From assembly GCA_949318235.1 (NCBI GenBank), contig OX439128.1, forward strand, positions 48,919,932-48,983,931: a DNA stretch of 64,000 nt, written 5' to 3'. Positions 36,590 to 49,842 of the stretch are shown here, one piece after another. The DNA is from Ecdyonurus torrentis (Eukaryota; Arthropoda; Insecta; Ephemeroptera; Heptageniidae). The notes under the pieces were generated by a model. That model ran no database searches. It saw only the letters and a program-made list of their open reading frames with translations, and was not told the DNA's origin. A program made the position numbers and the translations under genes. How positions within the stretch are numbered: position 1 is the stretch's first letter; each line of letters begins with the position of its first letter.

Positions 36590-39500
36590 GCACACATACA
36601 CACACAAACATTCTCTTGGAGTTTAGTATTGAAAGCAGGCTTGGACTGGCCATAAGAGCAAGTCCGTGATAGCGGACGTGGCCCCCCTTGTTTGGAGGCC
36701 CTAAAAGGGGGGTAACCAAGGTGTTACGCCCATTTCACGGATGTTGCCCTTGAGCACTTGGATGACCCTGGTTGAAAGGCATCCAATAATATAGGATTAA
36801 AGAGGAACACCTACTTTGTTTTCTCTAGGAGCTTTCGTGCCAAAAGCTATCCAATATATATTTTTTATTATTATTATTTTTTATTATTTCTGTGCTAGCA
36901 AGATTTTTATCAAACTACGCCAACTACGGGACTCTCACCACTATTGCAAGGCACTTGCTGGTGTCGTCTATTTATTATTATTCTTTTCATTTTCCTTAAT
37001 TTTGCATTCATTTAACACACATCAAATTCATTTGCATAACAAAGTTTCATTTTTTTTTTTTTTTTTTTTTTCTGTTATGAATTTTCACTTCTCATACTTC
37101 ATCCTGTCCTTGAACCTTGAATGTATTTCTGTTGTACCTATGTGACTTATAGTGCTGTTATATTTGTTATTTTTCATTCATTATTTCATAGTTTGTGAAC
37201 TAGTTGTTTTGTAGTGTCAATATTCTCTTCTCTATATCAGATCAGTCGGTTAAAAAAATGTTATTAATATATCTGATAATTTGTTTTCTCATTTATTGAC
37301 TAATAAAGAACCAACTGTTTTAAGTCCAACTTTAAGTGATTTTGCTTACATCCGCTTCCATTTCGACATACTGCGCATGCATAGTAAATAGAAACGGAAG
37401 CAAACGTGAGCGAAATCGCTTTAAGTCGGCTTCAAAACAGTTGTTCCTTAATCAGTCAATAAACAGTATTATTATTAATTGTTTTTTGTTTGTTTATCCT
37501 CGCCATAAAAAATTTATAACAAATACATTTTGAATTTCAGTTCTGTCCACTTCATTTGCACACAAAGATGCTACATTGGCTCCAGTTCATAGTCCAAAGA
37601 AATCATCAAAGCCAAGCACAAGTAGTGAGGAACACACTTCCAACATTTCTTCACCTGCACAGGCAAGTTGATATTAGGCATGAATATTAATATTATGTTT
37701 CATAATTTTTATTATTTTATTTATTAAACACAATGCGTGTACAACACACATCTAAATATTCAATTTATAGACGAATTGACATATACATAATCAGTATGTC
37801 TATGTACAGTACATATAATAATATCCAAAGAGCCACACCATTATACATGCTGATCATTTCTCTCGGCATATAATTAAAAATTTATTTATTAGAAACTTGC
37901 AAAAAAGGATTAAAAATTGAAACAAATCAACAAAAGCCATCAATATTAAGAAACACTTTGTGTTCTTGTCTCAATTTAACATGCTTTCTCGTGGGTGATT
38001 GAAACTTTTCTCATTACTGCAATTTTTAATGAACAGTAGTTTACAGAGCGTTAAAGCTTTTTGACTAGGTCAAATAGCTTTCTTGTAACAGTTGAAATTT
38101 ATCATGCAACCTTGTGGTAACTATTCTCTTTATTCGACTATTCTCATAGTCGCATCACAAATTTTCTCAGGTACAAGAAAGCTATTTGATTTTATCATTT
38201 ATTCATTTTCCTGAATTTTATCTAATTTGGGTTTGAATTATTTTGTCATCCAGTTTACTTCAAATTCAGGAAAGCAATAGCTTTAAAGCTCAGTAAACTG
38301 CTGTCAAAATTTCAGTATTGAGAAAAATGTCTAACTAGAGTTTGTATCTGCTTCATTCCTCCAAAAGAAAGCTTATAAAAGTAAGGCTAGTTGTCTGCTA
38401 GCACTTTGTTAGTTTGTTTGTTTGTTTTTTGCCTCTCAGCTTGTTTATTTTCTTTCTGTTGAAATGTTTGCTAAAAAATGATAATAATTAATTATTTATT
38501 TATTAAACACCAAGGTGTACTTATACATATTTATATAGGTCTACATTTTTGCATATTGACTTAATGATAGGGTCCGAGATGGACAATGAAGTAAGTGGTA
38601 CCTAGTACATAGGCCACTACATAATACACATACACATTTATCATTACACTCGTGAAATTCTTTAATTTGACAGATTACATGGTGGAAACCATGCACCGCA
38701 TAACGGGTAAAAACATGCCTGTCTGTACAGTTTGGGCCTTTCCACCCATTAATATTATTAATATTAAATGCAGGGGTATTATAGAAGGCCAGGCTGATAT
38801 CTTCAGTTTTACTTAGTCTATCCTTAACAAATTTAATGTAATTATCTGTTTTTAACAATTTAAATTTCACTTGTAGTTCCGTTACAAATAACTCCTCCCC
38901 TGCTAGCTCATAAACCAGCCTTGACGACGTAAATTTTGACAAGCAAAGTATCCGTTTTAAGTACCGAGACTTAACAGATTCTAGATTTTTGAAGTCTGTT
39001 ATAGACATAAATGACCAGAAAATTTCAATCAAAATGATAATAATAAAATGCAGTAAGGTACACTTTTGTGCATTTAAATATTTTCTCTATTTAACCTATA
39101 ACTGATTATTTTGGGTATAATTATAATATTTTTGTATTTTTTTTCTTTTACTTGCATCTGATTGAACACTAGAGCATATTAAAATTCATTTATTTGCTAT
39201 TTTTAACTAACTTTTTTTTTTAATAGGTTGCAACAATTTTACATGAAAAAGAACCACAATTAGTATCAGAAATCTTAACACTTATTAGTAATAAAGTGAT
39301 AACAAATAAATCTGAAAATTTAACCAAAATGGAGGGTTATAAAGATTTATCTGAATTTACAATAGAAATTCCAACAAGTTCAAGTGCACCAAGTCCAAGT
39401 ACATCTTCAAATGAAGTTGTTCATGCAGTCGTCAATATTGAGACTGAAGAGACCAACTCTCTGACTAGTCCAATACTACTTGGAAGTAAAACATTACATA

Positions 39501-42500
39501 AATTTCCTCCTGGTTATGTAACAGTCATGACTGAAAGAGGTTCAGCAGGTACACCAGAATTACAAGCACCAAAAAATCTTGTATCAAACTCGGCAATTGC
39601 ATCTAATTCAGGATCTGGAGGATATTTTAATATACCCAGTACTTCAATAGATCGATGGAATCCTGAAAATAATCAACCACATTATGGATCAATTTCTAAC
39701 ATATCAGATATTTCACTGTATAATCCTGAAAGAAAAAATCTACCTTCGTCACCAACACCAGGTAGAAGTGCAGAAGAAGTAGCTTGGGCTATGAGAAACG
39801 CAAGAGATCAATTTGAAACTGCATCTAATTTCTCAGCATGTTCATCAAATTTAGATTCAATTTGTTCTGAGAGAGTAGACACAATGTCTATGATTTCTGA
39901 TGTAAGTGGTTATGAGGAAGAAATGTTTCGTATTAAAAAATTATTACTAGATCCTCTAGTCGGACGTTCAAAAACAAGAAAATCACATTTTCCATCAAAA
40001 TTTAATTCAGCTTCTTCAGAAATTCCTTTATTAGCTCCTATAATTCCATCAAGTTCTGAAATTGTTGCTACTCACGGACAAGGTAGAAATATTAAATTTG
40101 AACAAGATATAATTGCAATGGAAAAGAAATATGAAACTAGAATTCAAGATTTACTTCGTATTCAAGCTCATAATGATGGTAGATTAGAAGCATCTAGAAA
40201 TGAACTTGAAAGAATTATACTTGAGAGAAATGATTTACATGAAAAAATAGCTCAATTTGAGTTAAAACAAACTGTCGTTGAGAAAAGTAATAACTTGGAG
40301 TCCGAACTTGATGCTTCACAGAGAAATGTATCACTATTGGAAGACAGGGTAAAGGAGTTACTTTCACAATTACAGATTAGAGAACATGAAAGTCAAGCTT
40401 ATGAGAATGATAGGCAAGTAAAGGAGACAGAAATCTCACGTCTTCGTCTTGAAGTAGAGGATCTTAGACTTGACACAGAAACCAAGGCAGCTTCAGTGCA
40501 AGGACTCAAAGTAAGTTCACCTATTTTTACATATCGATCTTGTTGCGAGCAATATGTGCAACTCGTTTTTTGTCACGCAGAGCAAAATGTTTATCTCTTT
40601 TTTTGTCACGCGAAGCAATATGTGTAAGTCGGGCGCCATCTACATAACGCCTTACTCATTTTGCTTAGCTTGGATTGATAAAAAAAAACGAGATACACAT
40701 ATTGCTACTCATGACAAATAACGAGTGACACATATTGCTGGTACAAACAGTATTAAATCAATACTGTATATGATGTTGCAAATCTTGATAAATTTTATTT
40801 TTAAAATAATGATAAAATATTCATTAAATCAAATGAAATGGGTAATAGAAACCAGCAATTGGGCTGTTGATGTTCTGATGAAATTAAAGCTTTTACAATT
40901 TCCCATTGTCATAATTATAAGTGCTATAAAATAGCTATAGTTTTATATAAATATTATAACTTTTTAATAACTGAACAATTTGAAATTGCTTGCAGGCAAA
41001 GATTGCTGAACAACATGCTGAGCTACAGAAAGCCATGGATGCTCGTCTGAGAGCTTCAGCAGCTGCAAATCAGGCTTATGCAGAAGCTCAAGCTTTGAGA
41101 ACTTCACAAGCCTGGTATAAGGACCAGCTGACAAAAGCACAAAATGCACGATCATCAGCTCAAAAGGCGGCCTCATCAGCAAATAATCAGTTGGCAACAA
41201 AGGAAGCACAATTTGATACTTTACGGTCTCAGGTAGCAACTTTGAAACAACAGGTATGTAGTATATTTATTTAGACATGAAAACAGGCTTTGTGATGAAA
41301 TAAAACATATTACTACTAAGCAAATCACATAATATAATACAGTATGCAATACATTTACTGTGAATGGAGCTTATCGGTTTAGTGCGCGTGGAAACGAGGG
41401 GAAAGCTAAGGGTCCCCTAATTTACGCTTATGGGGGAAAAAACGTTTGTTTGTTTTCGATTTTTGAGAAAACCACTCCACCGATTCCAGAGAAATTTAAA
41501 TGATAAATACTAGACATACTTTTACGTGTTTTAAGCCATAGAAATTTTTTAAGGATTTTTTAAACCGATAACCTCCATTGTCAGCTTTGTATTATTGTAA
41601 GGAATCCAGAAAATGACTTTAAATTTTTCATTAAAAAATTGCAGTATTGATTGCTGTTACCTTTATCTAATATTTTTATTATTGTATATTTAAATGTAAT
41701 ATCTGTCAAACCTTGCCATTTTTTTTTTTTTTAATTTATTATTATTTTTTTATTCCATAGCTTGCTGATGCAGAACATCAAGCAGTACGTGAAAAACGTG
41801 CCATGTTGCAACAACTTGAAACATTTGAAGCTGATATGGTTGCACGTGAAGCTGAAATAGCTCATCGTATGTCAGGAGGTGAAATTGTTGAAGTAAGTAA
41901 TCCAAAAGAAACACTCAAGATCTCTCAACTGGAAACATCATGTGCAGATTATCAACAACAACTTGAAAATACAAGATCTCAAATACAAGCTGGAGAAGAG
42001 AGTGCAAAGCAATTACAGTCAGAGAATGATAAATTACTTGGAGAAATAGCTTCTTTAAGAAATGAAATAGGAGACAAAGAAGTTCAATTACAACTTGCTG
42101 CAGATTCTTTATCATCTATGGATGCAAATAATCGTCAACTAAAACTTGAAGTTTCTGAACAACAGAAAGTATTACAAGTATTTGAAAGTGATAATATTAA
42201 ACTTCGAGTGAAGCTTAATGCAGCTAACACAGAAAAAAATGAAGTAAATAAAGCTATAGAAACTCTAAATACAGAATTCTCTATAGTATCAAGGAGATAT
42301 CATAAAATGAAACGGGATATAACGGAAAAAGAACTTTATATTACAAGTATTCAATCACTATTGTCTGAGAGTAAACGAGAAAAAGAACAATTAAAATTGC
42401 AATTGTCAGAAGTTAATTCAAAAATAGATGGATATTCTGATACAATTCAAAAAGAAGTTGAATTATTACATGATCAAATTGAAAAGAAAAGTTCAGAAAT

Positions 42501-44345
42501 TCAAAATTTACAAGGAAATAATGATGAATTAAAACGAGAAGTAATGAAATATAAAGATAGATTGACTGATTCAGAACTTCAAGTTGAAACACAATTACAA
42601 CAAAATCAAGAACTAGCTGTAAGAATTGCAGAATTAACTGCAGGAAAAAATAAAGCAGAACGTAGAGCTACAAAACTTCAAGAAAGTTTATCATTTAGAG
42701 AAGATCAGTTATTTAACGTACAACAGGGTATGGAAGAAGCTCATACTGCAGCAAGAAATGCAGGTGAGAAATTAATGGAACTTCAACATGAATTAAAAGT
42801 ACGTGAGACACAAGTAGAAACTCTAAAATCTGAACTAGAGAGAAGTGATTTAGTTGTGAAACAATATGCAGAGTTGTGTCGTAATCAAGATGAAGCAAAG
42901 CTATCTAAGGTTGAGGGTTGTACACAAACAGATGAAGCATATGAAAGTGATAACACAAACACAAATGGTTTAGTTGTAAGTGAAGAACCAGTTCTAGTCA
43001 ATAATATACCAACTGTTGAATATGTTAACAAGGATGTACAACGACAACCTATCATGGCAGACAAATGTAATAATACAGTATTTCCTGAGATATCTGAAAC
43101 TGGATGTCAAACAACTGAAAATATTACAGAACAGGACAAAGAAGAATTACAGATACAAATATCAACTTTGCCAGAAAAGTTAAACAATGTAGGCACAGAA
43201 AATATCTCAGATTCACAAATGAAAGCCGATATAGCTCGTTTGAAAGGCCTATTAGATAAAGGAGATGCTCAATATAAAGATCTTCAACGTAAGTACCAAG
43301 CTAATGTTAGTACTTTATTGAGGACAATTAAAGAACATATGCGAGGACGTAAACATGCTGAACAAGAACTTGCCAGAGCTAAAGAGATGTTACAACAACG
43401 TGAGGGACAGAACGTCGAGTCGCTGAATGCTCACATTGCAGAATTACATGAGAAATTAATACTCAGTACAGAGAACTTAGATGCATTGAGAGAAGCAGAG
43501 AGAGCAAATGCAGAAGCCATGTTAGAACTGGAAAGAGAAAGAGGAAGACTAGAAGGTAATGTATATTTTTATTTTTAACATTTTTATTTTGGCATTCCGT
43601 GATTTAGATTCCCATGTTATCTTATGACACATTTGGCTTTGTATTTTAATCAATTTATATTTTTCAACGTTAAATTAGGTGGCATGTACATAACTAAATG
43701 TTTTATTCCAGGAGCATCCTCATCTCAAGCACGATTACATGGTCGAGTAATGAAACTTGAAGCAGAATTAGCAAGTACACGTTTTAATCTGGAAGAGTCT
43801 GAGAGGGAGAGGGAACTCAATGCAGCTAGAGCAGCTGAACAAATGCAAGAGGTGCAGCAAGCAGTTCAGTCCAGTGCTAAAATGGTGCAAGAGCTTCATA
43901 AGCAGGCAAGCAGTTTTACTTGTTTTCTGTCTTTCTATAACAGAAATATATAACTGGTATAACAGGTTTAAGATCATATCCCAGTAATTTTGTTTTATGA
44001 TATTTTTTTTAATTAAATATCAAATAACTAAAACAACATACTTCATAATTGACAGTTAACCTCAGACGATACAGAACATTTTTTTGGGCTTGATAGATTC
44101 TTTTAAAATTTTCAGCAAACGTTTGCATTGCCTTCATTAGCATGTGTAGCATGTGTTCCAAATTTCAAATCAATTTGTCCATCAGTTATGTGGGAAAAAA
44201 TAACATGGGAAATATAGGACGCCCCATGCTCACCATTTTATTATTATTTTTTTTTCCTCACATAACCAATGAACAAATTGATTTGAAGTTTGGTACACAT
44301 GCTATTAAAAACAATACAAACTTGCAATTTTTTTTTCATTTCTTC

Positions 44346-44377
<32 letters not shown>

Positions 44378-46095
44378 CGTCACATCTGAGGTTGGTCCTT
44401 TAAAAAATGAGTTATAGATTTTATTTAAATAAGGTAAAATATGATATTCAAGTAAGGCTCATGATTTTCAATTTTAGATAAAGTTTTTTGGGTATCTAAT
44501 ATCTAAACAGATAATATGTCTTTTACATTTTTTATTGTTATTATATTTCTTTATATATTTCAATATATGAAACAATATATTTATTATTTAAATGTTTATA
44601 TTTAGATCTTAAATGAACGTCGAGAAAGCTCTGCCTTGAGGCAACAGTTGACTAGTTTGAGAAACGCAATAGAAGCAGGTAATCATCGTATTGAAGTACA
44701 ACGTAATCAGATTACTGCACTGAATGAAGAAAATGAAGGAATTAGAAAAATCATGAATGCTCTAGAAGCAAAGGGTTGTAAGCTTCAAACAAAATTGATT
44801 GATACAGAAGCTCATGCAAAATCTCTTATCCATGAGTTACAACTCAGCAAAGAAAAAGACCCACTTCTAGCAGATCAAATGAAGGTAAAATAATTGTAAA
44901 TTATTAGCATACACAAGAAATGGATTTAAAATTCTGTGTAAATCAGCATAGTTACCACAATGAAAGAACATCTTTTTGTGCAGAAAGTTATGTCTGTCTT
45001 GAAAATAGCTTACTGTTTATAGGGTGTGTTTGCATGACGTCATTCCAAATGCTTTTCGATGCTCTTCTTGAACAATGAATAATATTGCTCAGCATAAAAC
45101 AAACAGTATTTGGCTATTTTCTTTGGAAAATTAACTATTTTTTTGTTATTATTATTTTTCTTGCATACTTGAAACATTAATTCAATCTGTTAACAGCATC
45201 AATGCTCTCAAAAATATTGGGAAGTATTTTTAAAGTGGCAAAATGAGTCATTTTCGTATACTGACCCATGTTATTTAGCGCTCACTTATGGCGTCCACTT
45301 TAACATGAATTAAACTAAATTAAATGGACGTTATTGGTAAGATGCACAGAAAAGCTGAAGGTCCTATAATTTTCTATCCTTTAGCTTTTTTTTTTTTTTT
45401 TTTCTTTTTCTTTTTTTCTTTTTCTTTTTTTTTTTCCAGCAAAATTTAAATGACGGACACTAGACACACTTAAATTTTTTTTTAAAAAGCTAATAGAAAA
45501 TGTGGAGAATTTTTCTTCACTGATAACCTTACTTGAATTTAATTAATTAAGTATTTATTACAAGGTATATTTTTGGAAGGGTGAGGTTTAGACGTGATCA
45601 CATTTCTGGCCAACTCTTACGTCTAGCCCTCTTTATTGGCCTTCCTTACATTTGTAGTACGTACATATTTTTGCTTTACAGAGGCTGAGTGAGGTGGCTA
45701 AACAGAGAAGTTCTGAGGCTAAATCCTACAAAAAGGCTCTAGAAAAGGCAGAACAGAGACATGCTGAGGAAACAGAAACTATGAACGCTTCTTTGGCCGC
45801 TACTCAAGAAGAGATAGCTGCTCTACAATGTCAGTTAGATGAGGCTCGCAAAATTAGATTTTCTCTGCAGACTTTGGCTGCAGAGCTACGAGGAGCTTTA
45901 CATGCAAGTCTTGAGCAGGGCAAGGTAAAGCAAATGAACCCAATTTTTTTTCTTTCTTTCTTTTTTTAAGATTTAAAGTAAATTTTTTGGTATAAATGCA
46001 AGCATTCTTTATTAAAGGGTAATTGTATGTTTTATCTAAAGCTATTTACTGATCAATAGAAAAGAGATAAGAGGTAAGCAAATATAAAATAGGCC

Positions 46096-46139
<44 letters not shown>

Positions 46140-46225
46140 ACAATGTGCCTCTGTTAGCTACTGCTCATCCCCATTCCCTAACATTTTCAATCTGTGGGCT
46201 TGCTTGTAAATGTGTTGGCTTGATC

Positions 46226-46256
<31 letters not shown>

Positions 46257-46996
46257 GCAATCCTATTTAGAAGGTGATCATCACTTTTTCATTTTCCATA
46301 GCAAAGAAGGAGAAAAAGTTTCCTTGTGCCTTGTACTTTTCTAGCAAATTTGTATCAAGTATTATCAAAGTCAATATTTTCCTTAATTTGCAATTCAATA
46401 CCAAAGAAAACCTGTGCTCTTTTAAAATATTGAACTTTTCGCGTCAGAATGAAGCTTCTACACCTCACCAATTTCCAAAGAATGAATGATCTACACTTAA
46501 CAAAGTCACAGCTTACTGGAACTTCTGCTTTACAAACACATTTGGAATCTCCAAACAGCTGCAAATTTGTAAAGTGTAGATCAGTCATTCTTTGGAAAAT
46601 TTTAAAGTGTAAAAGCTTCATTTTGCCGCGAGAAGATCAATATACAATTATAAACTTCTACATCAATAATTTTAAAAAATATACACAATAATATAAAAGA
46701 CTTATTAATGTGATTTTTAATATTTGATAATATGTTTCTTGTGTATTTAGATGTTAAAAGCCAGACTTGCAGCTGTGGATACAGCTCCACAACCCAGAGA
46801 TCTACCAGATCTCACATCCAGCCTCCCTGTACCAGCCACACTTGACGAGGAAGCCCTGGCTGAACTGCTAGAGAGAAGTGCTGCACCTCCTCCACCTCTC
46901 ACTCACCTACAGAGCTGTCTACATTCCCTCCAACAAGAAGTTGACTCTCTTCAACATCACTTAGAGCAAAGGGGACGCTCGTCAAATACAAGTTGA
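35030..46996 (+). CDS. Long coiled-coil protein, golgin subfamily A member 3-like
   Basis: Coding exons: 35030-35176, 35570-35735, 37541-37662, 39227-40510, 40996-41253, 41761-43555, 43712-43905, 44606-44884, 45682-45924, 46751-46996. They total 4734 nt (1577 aa), all phase-consistent, stop at 46994-46996. The first 440 or so residues are Ser/Thr/Pro-rich and disordered, with AWAMRNARDQFETA as a recognisable island. From about 443 to 1540 the protein is an almost continuous heptad coiled coil (Glu/Lys/Gln/Leu-rich). It ends in a short PPPPL segment and a last helix. This layout (disordered head, long rod) is that of golgins such as GOLGA3/golgin-160, which tether vesicles at the Golgi. No GRIP domain or transmembrane tail is visible. 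Introns 3 and 7 use GC donors. Assignment to GOLGA3 is tentative; another centrosomal or Golgi coiled-coil family is possible. Confidence 0.88.
36141..36397. mobile_element. Family I element copy 2 (multiple internal units)
   Basis: Ends ATTGATCTTGTTGCGAACAA and inverse-like AACAAAAGCAATA. Contains at least three direct units of CAAAATGTCTATCTCG type on the left arm and several inverted units on the right arm, separated by TTTTTTGTCAGCGTAAG. Confidence 0.8.
36505..36606. repeat. (CA)n microsatellite
   Basis: About 100 bp of mostly pure CA, degenerating at its right end. Confidence 0.97.
37295..37460. mobile_element. Family F MITE copy 4 (best preserved)
   Basis: ATTGACTAATAAAGAACCAA and inverse TTGTTCCTTAATCAGTCAAT; arms CCGCTTCCATTTCGACATAC / GTAAATAGAAACGGAAGCAA around CTGCGCATGCATAG. 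166 bp, in golgin-like gene intron 2, ending 80 bp before exon 3. Confidence 0.88.
37663..39226 (+). other. Golgin-like gene intron 3
   Basis: GC-AG intron of 1564 bp. Holds a family Q repeat (about 37940-38370) and the antisense LINE fragment (38480-39035). TTTATTAAACAC near 37718 and 38504 may mark two related LINE 3' ends. Confidence 0.7.
38480..39035 (-). mobile_element. LINE (non-LTR retrotransposon) 3' fragment
   Basis: A 163-codon ORF (38541-39032) resembles the end of a non-LTR retrotransposon polyprotein: a SRYLKRILCL-type segment after the reverse transcriptase and a terminal C-x2-C ... H-x-x-x-C cluster (CVLCSGLC, then HLLHC). On the minus strand it is followed by an AAT/AAAT-rich 3' tail. 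It sits antisense in intron 3 of the golgin-like gene, truncated at its 5' side. LINE clade not determined. Confidence 0.6.
40532..40740. mobile_element. Family I element copy 3
   Basis: ATCGATCTTGTTGCGAGCAA on the left; units CTCGTTTTTTGTCACGC, then inverted CGAGATACACATATTGC units on the right. It begins about 20 bp after the exon 4 donor. Confidence 0.75.
41254..41760 (+). other. Golgin-like gene intron 5
   Basis: Contains a stretch (41360-41590) sharing AAATTTAAATGA-NGAN-ACTAGACA and ACCGATAACCT-like motifs with 45350-45535, an unclassified dispersed repeat. No coding content. Confidence 0.5.
44058..44394. mobile_element. TIR element in golgin-like gene intron 7
   Basis: AACCTCAGACGAT at the left, inverse-like ATCGTCACATCTGAGGTT at the right. 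Inner arms GCATGTGTTCCAAATTTCAA...CAATTTGT pair with ACAAATTGATTTGAAGTTTG. Carries a 28-bp A tract, presumably expanded internally. Confidence 0.65.
45020..45310. mobile_element. Family O element copy 1
   Basis: Starts TAGGGTGTGTTTGCATGACG; contains GATGCTCTTCTTGA, TATTTTCTTTGGAAAATTA and CATGTTATTTAGCGCTCAC, shared with copies at 54018 and 55639. TGACGTCA at 45035-45042. Golgin-like gene intron 8. Confidence 0.7.
46100..46254. repeat. Two poly-A tracts in golgin-like gene intron 9
   Basis: A-runs of about 36 and 29 bp, near 46101-46136 and 46226-46254. Confidence 0.95.
46437..46632. mobile_element. Foldback MITE, family B relative
   Basis: Palindromic arms GCGTCAGAATGAAGCTTCTA / AAGCTTCATTTTGCCGCG with GATCTACACTT motifs inside, in intron 9 of the golgin-like gene. 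The arms give rise to spurious ORFs on both strands. Confidence 0.65.
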
Positions 46997-48540
46997 ACTG
47001 AACCCCATTCTTCCACATTGGTCTCAAACTTGTTGTAATCATAACTAGCACTAATTAACAAACAAAAAGCGCTGTTATCATGCAATTTAACAACCGGCTA
47101 AATAATATTATCCAATTGTATAAAAGATCTTAAAAAAGTAAAGTAAATCAAGACAAATAAATATTATTTTTATCTTGAATATAAAATTTATCAAATTGTT
47201 AAATGTTTAAAAAAAAATTATAATGTTACCAAAATTATGTATACCAAGTAAATTAGGCCTATATATTTTTATTTCTCTCTATATATGAGAATATGATATG
47301 TTGTACTTAAATAATTTAATGTAAAATTAATATGCTATTCTTAAATTTAAATTTTATTATAAATGCAAATTTGCATTCCTTATAGATAAAAGACATTATG
47401 GTTTAATGTTAATACAATATTATACGTAATGGTTCTAATTTTTCAGGCGAGGTTGTATATCTGTTTGTATACATACAGAATGTTTAAAAAGACTAGAAAT
47501 GAATTTACATTAATGTTGTTGTTTTTAAGGTTTTAAGAAACATGGCTTCATCAAAGCCTTTGCAGTATTTATTTTTTACAATGTTCTTGCTTTATGTTGG
47601 CATTCACACCAACATTATTACATTTAATAACTAATATATTCAGTATAAACTCATAATTTTGTGAGTTTCTCAGTTTTATTATGTCCTCAACACAAGCATT
47701 TCAATGTCAAATATGTTCAATTTATTTATTATTATTTTAACTTTGAAATAAATTGTTATGTATGTAATGTATGCTACATGTATATAATGTAGCATAAATG
47801 TTGCTAAATTGGAAGTACATACACAATTTACTGTATAACATAATATTTATGCTATTTTAAAATTACACTGCAGTATACGTAGCATAAATTATGTTGTGAA
47901 TAAATGTTGCTGAAACTGAGCTATCGTAATTACTCAACATATTTATTTTTGTCCGTGCATTGTTCATTTTGAAGATAGCTTATTAAAAAGTATTAAAATC
48001 AAGGTTTTACTGTGTAATGATGTCCATGAGTAGAGAAAATAAAAATTTCTGTGTCCATGAAGTGGTTAGTGTAAAAGTTGTGAATATTATGTATTTCAGT
48101 CAGCTTTAATAATTTATGCCATATTACCTAACGGTTTTTAGTTACATAATGTAGTAATATGGTACATTGTTTACCATTTTTTACACACATATACATATAA
48201 TAGAGCTTATATTACAGATTTTTATATTTATTTCTTGTTTTTTTTTTTTTGTTCTTGTTTTATCTTATAATATTTATTATAATTTTATTTGCTTTTTTAT
48301 TTCTCATTAAAATTGTTCCATACATTGTAAGAAGTATCCACCCATGTAATAAGTATTTTGAAAAGAAAAATCTAGGTGTCTACTACATATATATTGTAAT
48401 CATGTATGATTGTTGTGAAAATATTAATGTAAACGATAATTTACTATGCATTATGCTATGCAAAAGAGAGGGGAAAAGAAGTTGGTAGTTATGGATAAAA
48501 ATTGTTCTACGTTTTGTGCAAAGTCAAACTTTTTTTAATT

Positions 48541-48576
<36 letters not shown>

Positions 48577-49198
48577 AAAGGTTGGAGTTGCAAAAACGCT
48601 CTTTCTTAATTTTATTTTTTCTGTATTAAAAAAAAAATAATAATAAAAATAATAAAAAAAATAAAATGCTTACAGTAACATTGGACTGTAGCTCAACGAC
48701 CAGTGTATAAAATGAGATTTTTAGTGTAAAGACTATTGATTTATTTTGTCAATTTATTGTCTATCTAGACCTGGGTAAACAACTATTGTTTTTTTGGTGT
48801 GTAAAATAAATAATAATATTAATACAGCGTACATTTAGCAAATGTGAATTGATTTGCACAGACAACTGGTATCCACAAATAACACAAAATTACATGTAAC
48901 TGCTAAATAAATAACAATCCACAATCAATTCAAGTAAATATTAAATTTCTGTGTAAAAGAAATAAAAAATTGGGGGAAAAAAGTCAAAATTTTGACTTTG
49001 CACTAGGCGGATTTACTGCAATTACAGAAAACTTAATTAGCTGGCTTTAAGTGTTTGATGTTGCTTTGTAATACCTGATACATATTCTATAAAAAAAAAA
49101 AATGCAATGTTTGTTTTACCGTGCTTACAAAATATACACAGAAAAAAAAAACTTGGATATTGCACTGCTTCAGAAATTAATTACGTATTATTAAAATG

Positions 49199-49230
<32 letters not shown>

Positions 49231-49476
49231 GTTTGATTCTGTACTGTATGTAAAAAGGATAATAATACAGGTCTGATAATATTTGTGCAAATTCAAAATA
49301 TTATATGAAAATGGTTCTGAAGCAACAATATATTTACATTTATAATTTGCCTTGGTGTAACTTGATGTAACTTTCAATGTTGAGTGTGCTTAGTGTGTAG
49401 ACCGATATACAATTATAACTATATGTATCTATTGAACTATTTCCTTCCCTGATATGGCAGCTAAGCTAATGCATAT

Positions 49477-49515
<39 letters not shown>

Positions 49516-49692
49516 GTCTTTCCCATCTCTATTTTAATGCTGTTGTTGAATCAGAATTCAAACTTTAAATTTCTCCTATTGTGTAAAACCAACTTTATTC
49601 AACTTTAAAAATGAAATGGACTTAGGTCCTAACATATTTTTTGCATACTCTAATTGAACTTATTATTATTTTATTGTATTATTATATTTATT

Positions 49693-49842
49693 ATTGACTA
49701 GTAAAAAAGCAACATTAAGCAATTTCACTCACATTCGCGTCTGTTACAACGTACTGCACTTGCGTATTATGTAGAAACAGAAGAGGATGTGACCGAAATT
49801 GATTTAACTTGGTCTCAAAACAGTTGCTTCTTTATTAGTCAA
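49693..49842. mobile_element. Family F MITE copy 5
   Basis: ATTGACTAGTAAAAAAGCAA and inverse TTGCTTCTTTATTAGTCAAT, 150 bp, centre TACTGCACTTGCGTATTA. Intergenic. Confidence 0.85.

Larger units (their letters stand above)
36026..36965. mobile_element. Family M repeat copy 3 with nested insertions
   Basis: Left part GTGAAAATCTTGCTAGCACA and right part CCACTATTGCAAGGCACTTG match copies at 6575 and 10425. Between them lie a family I element (36141-36397), a CA microsatellite and a repeat related to 26480-26635. In golgin-like gene intron 2. Confidence 0.6.
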
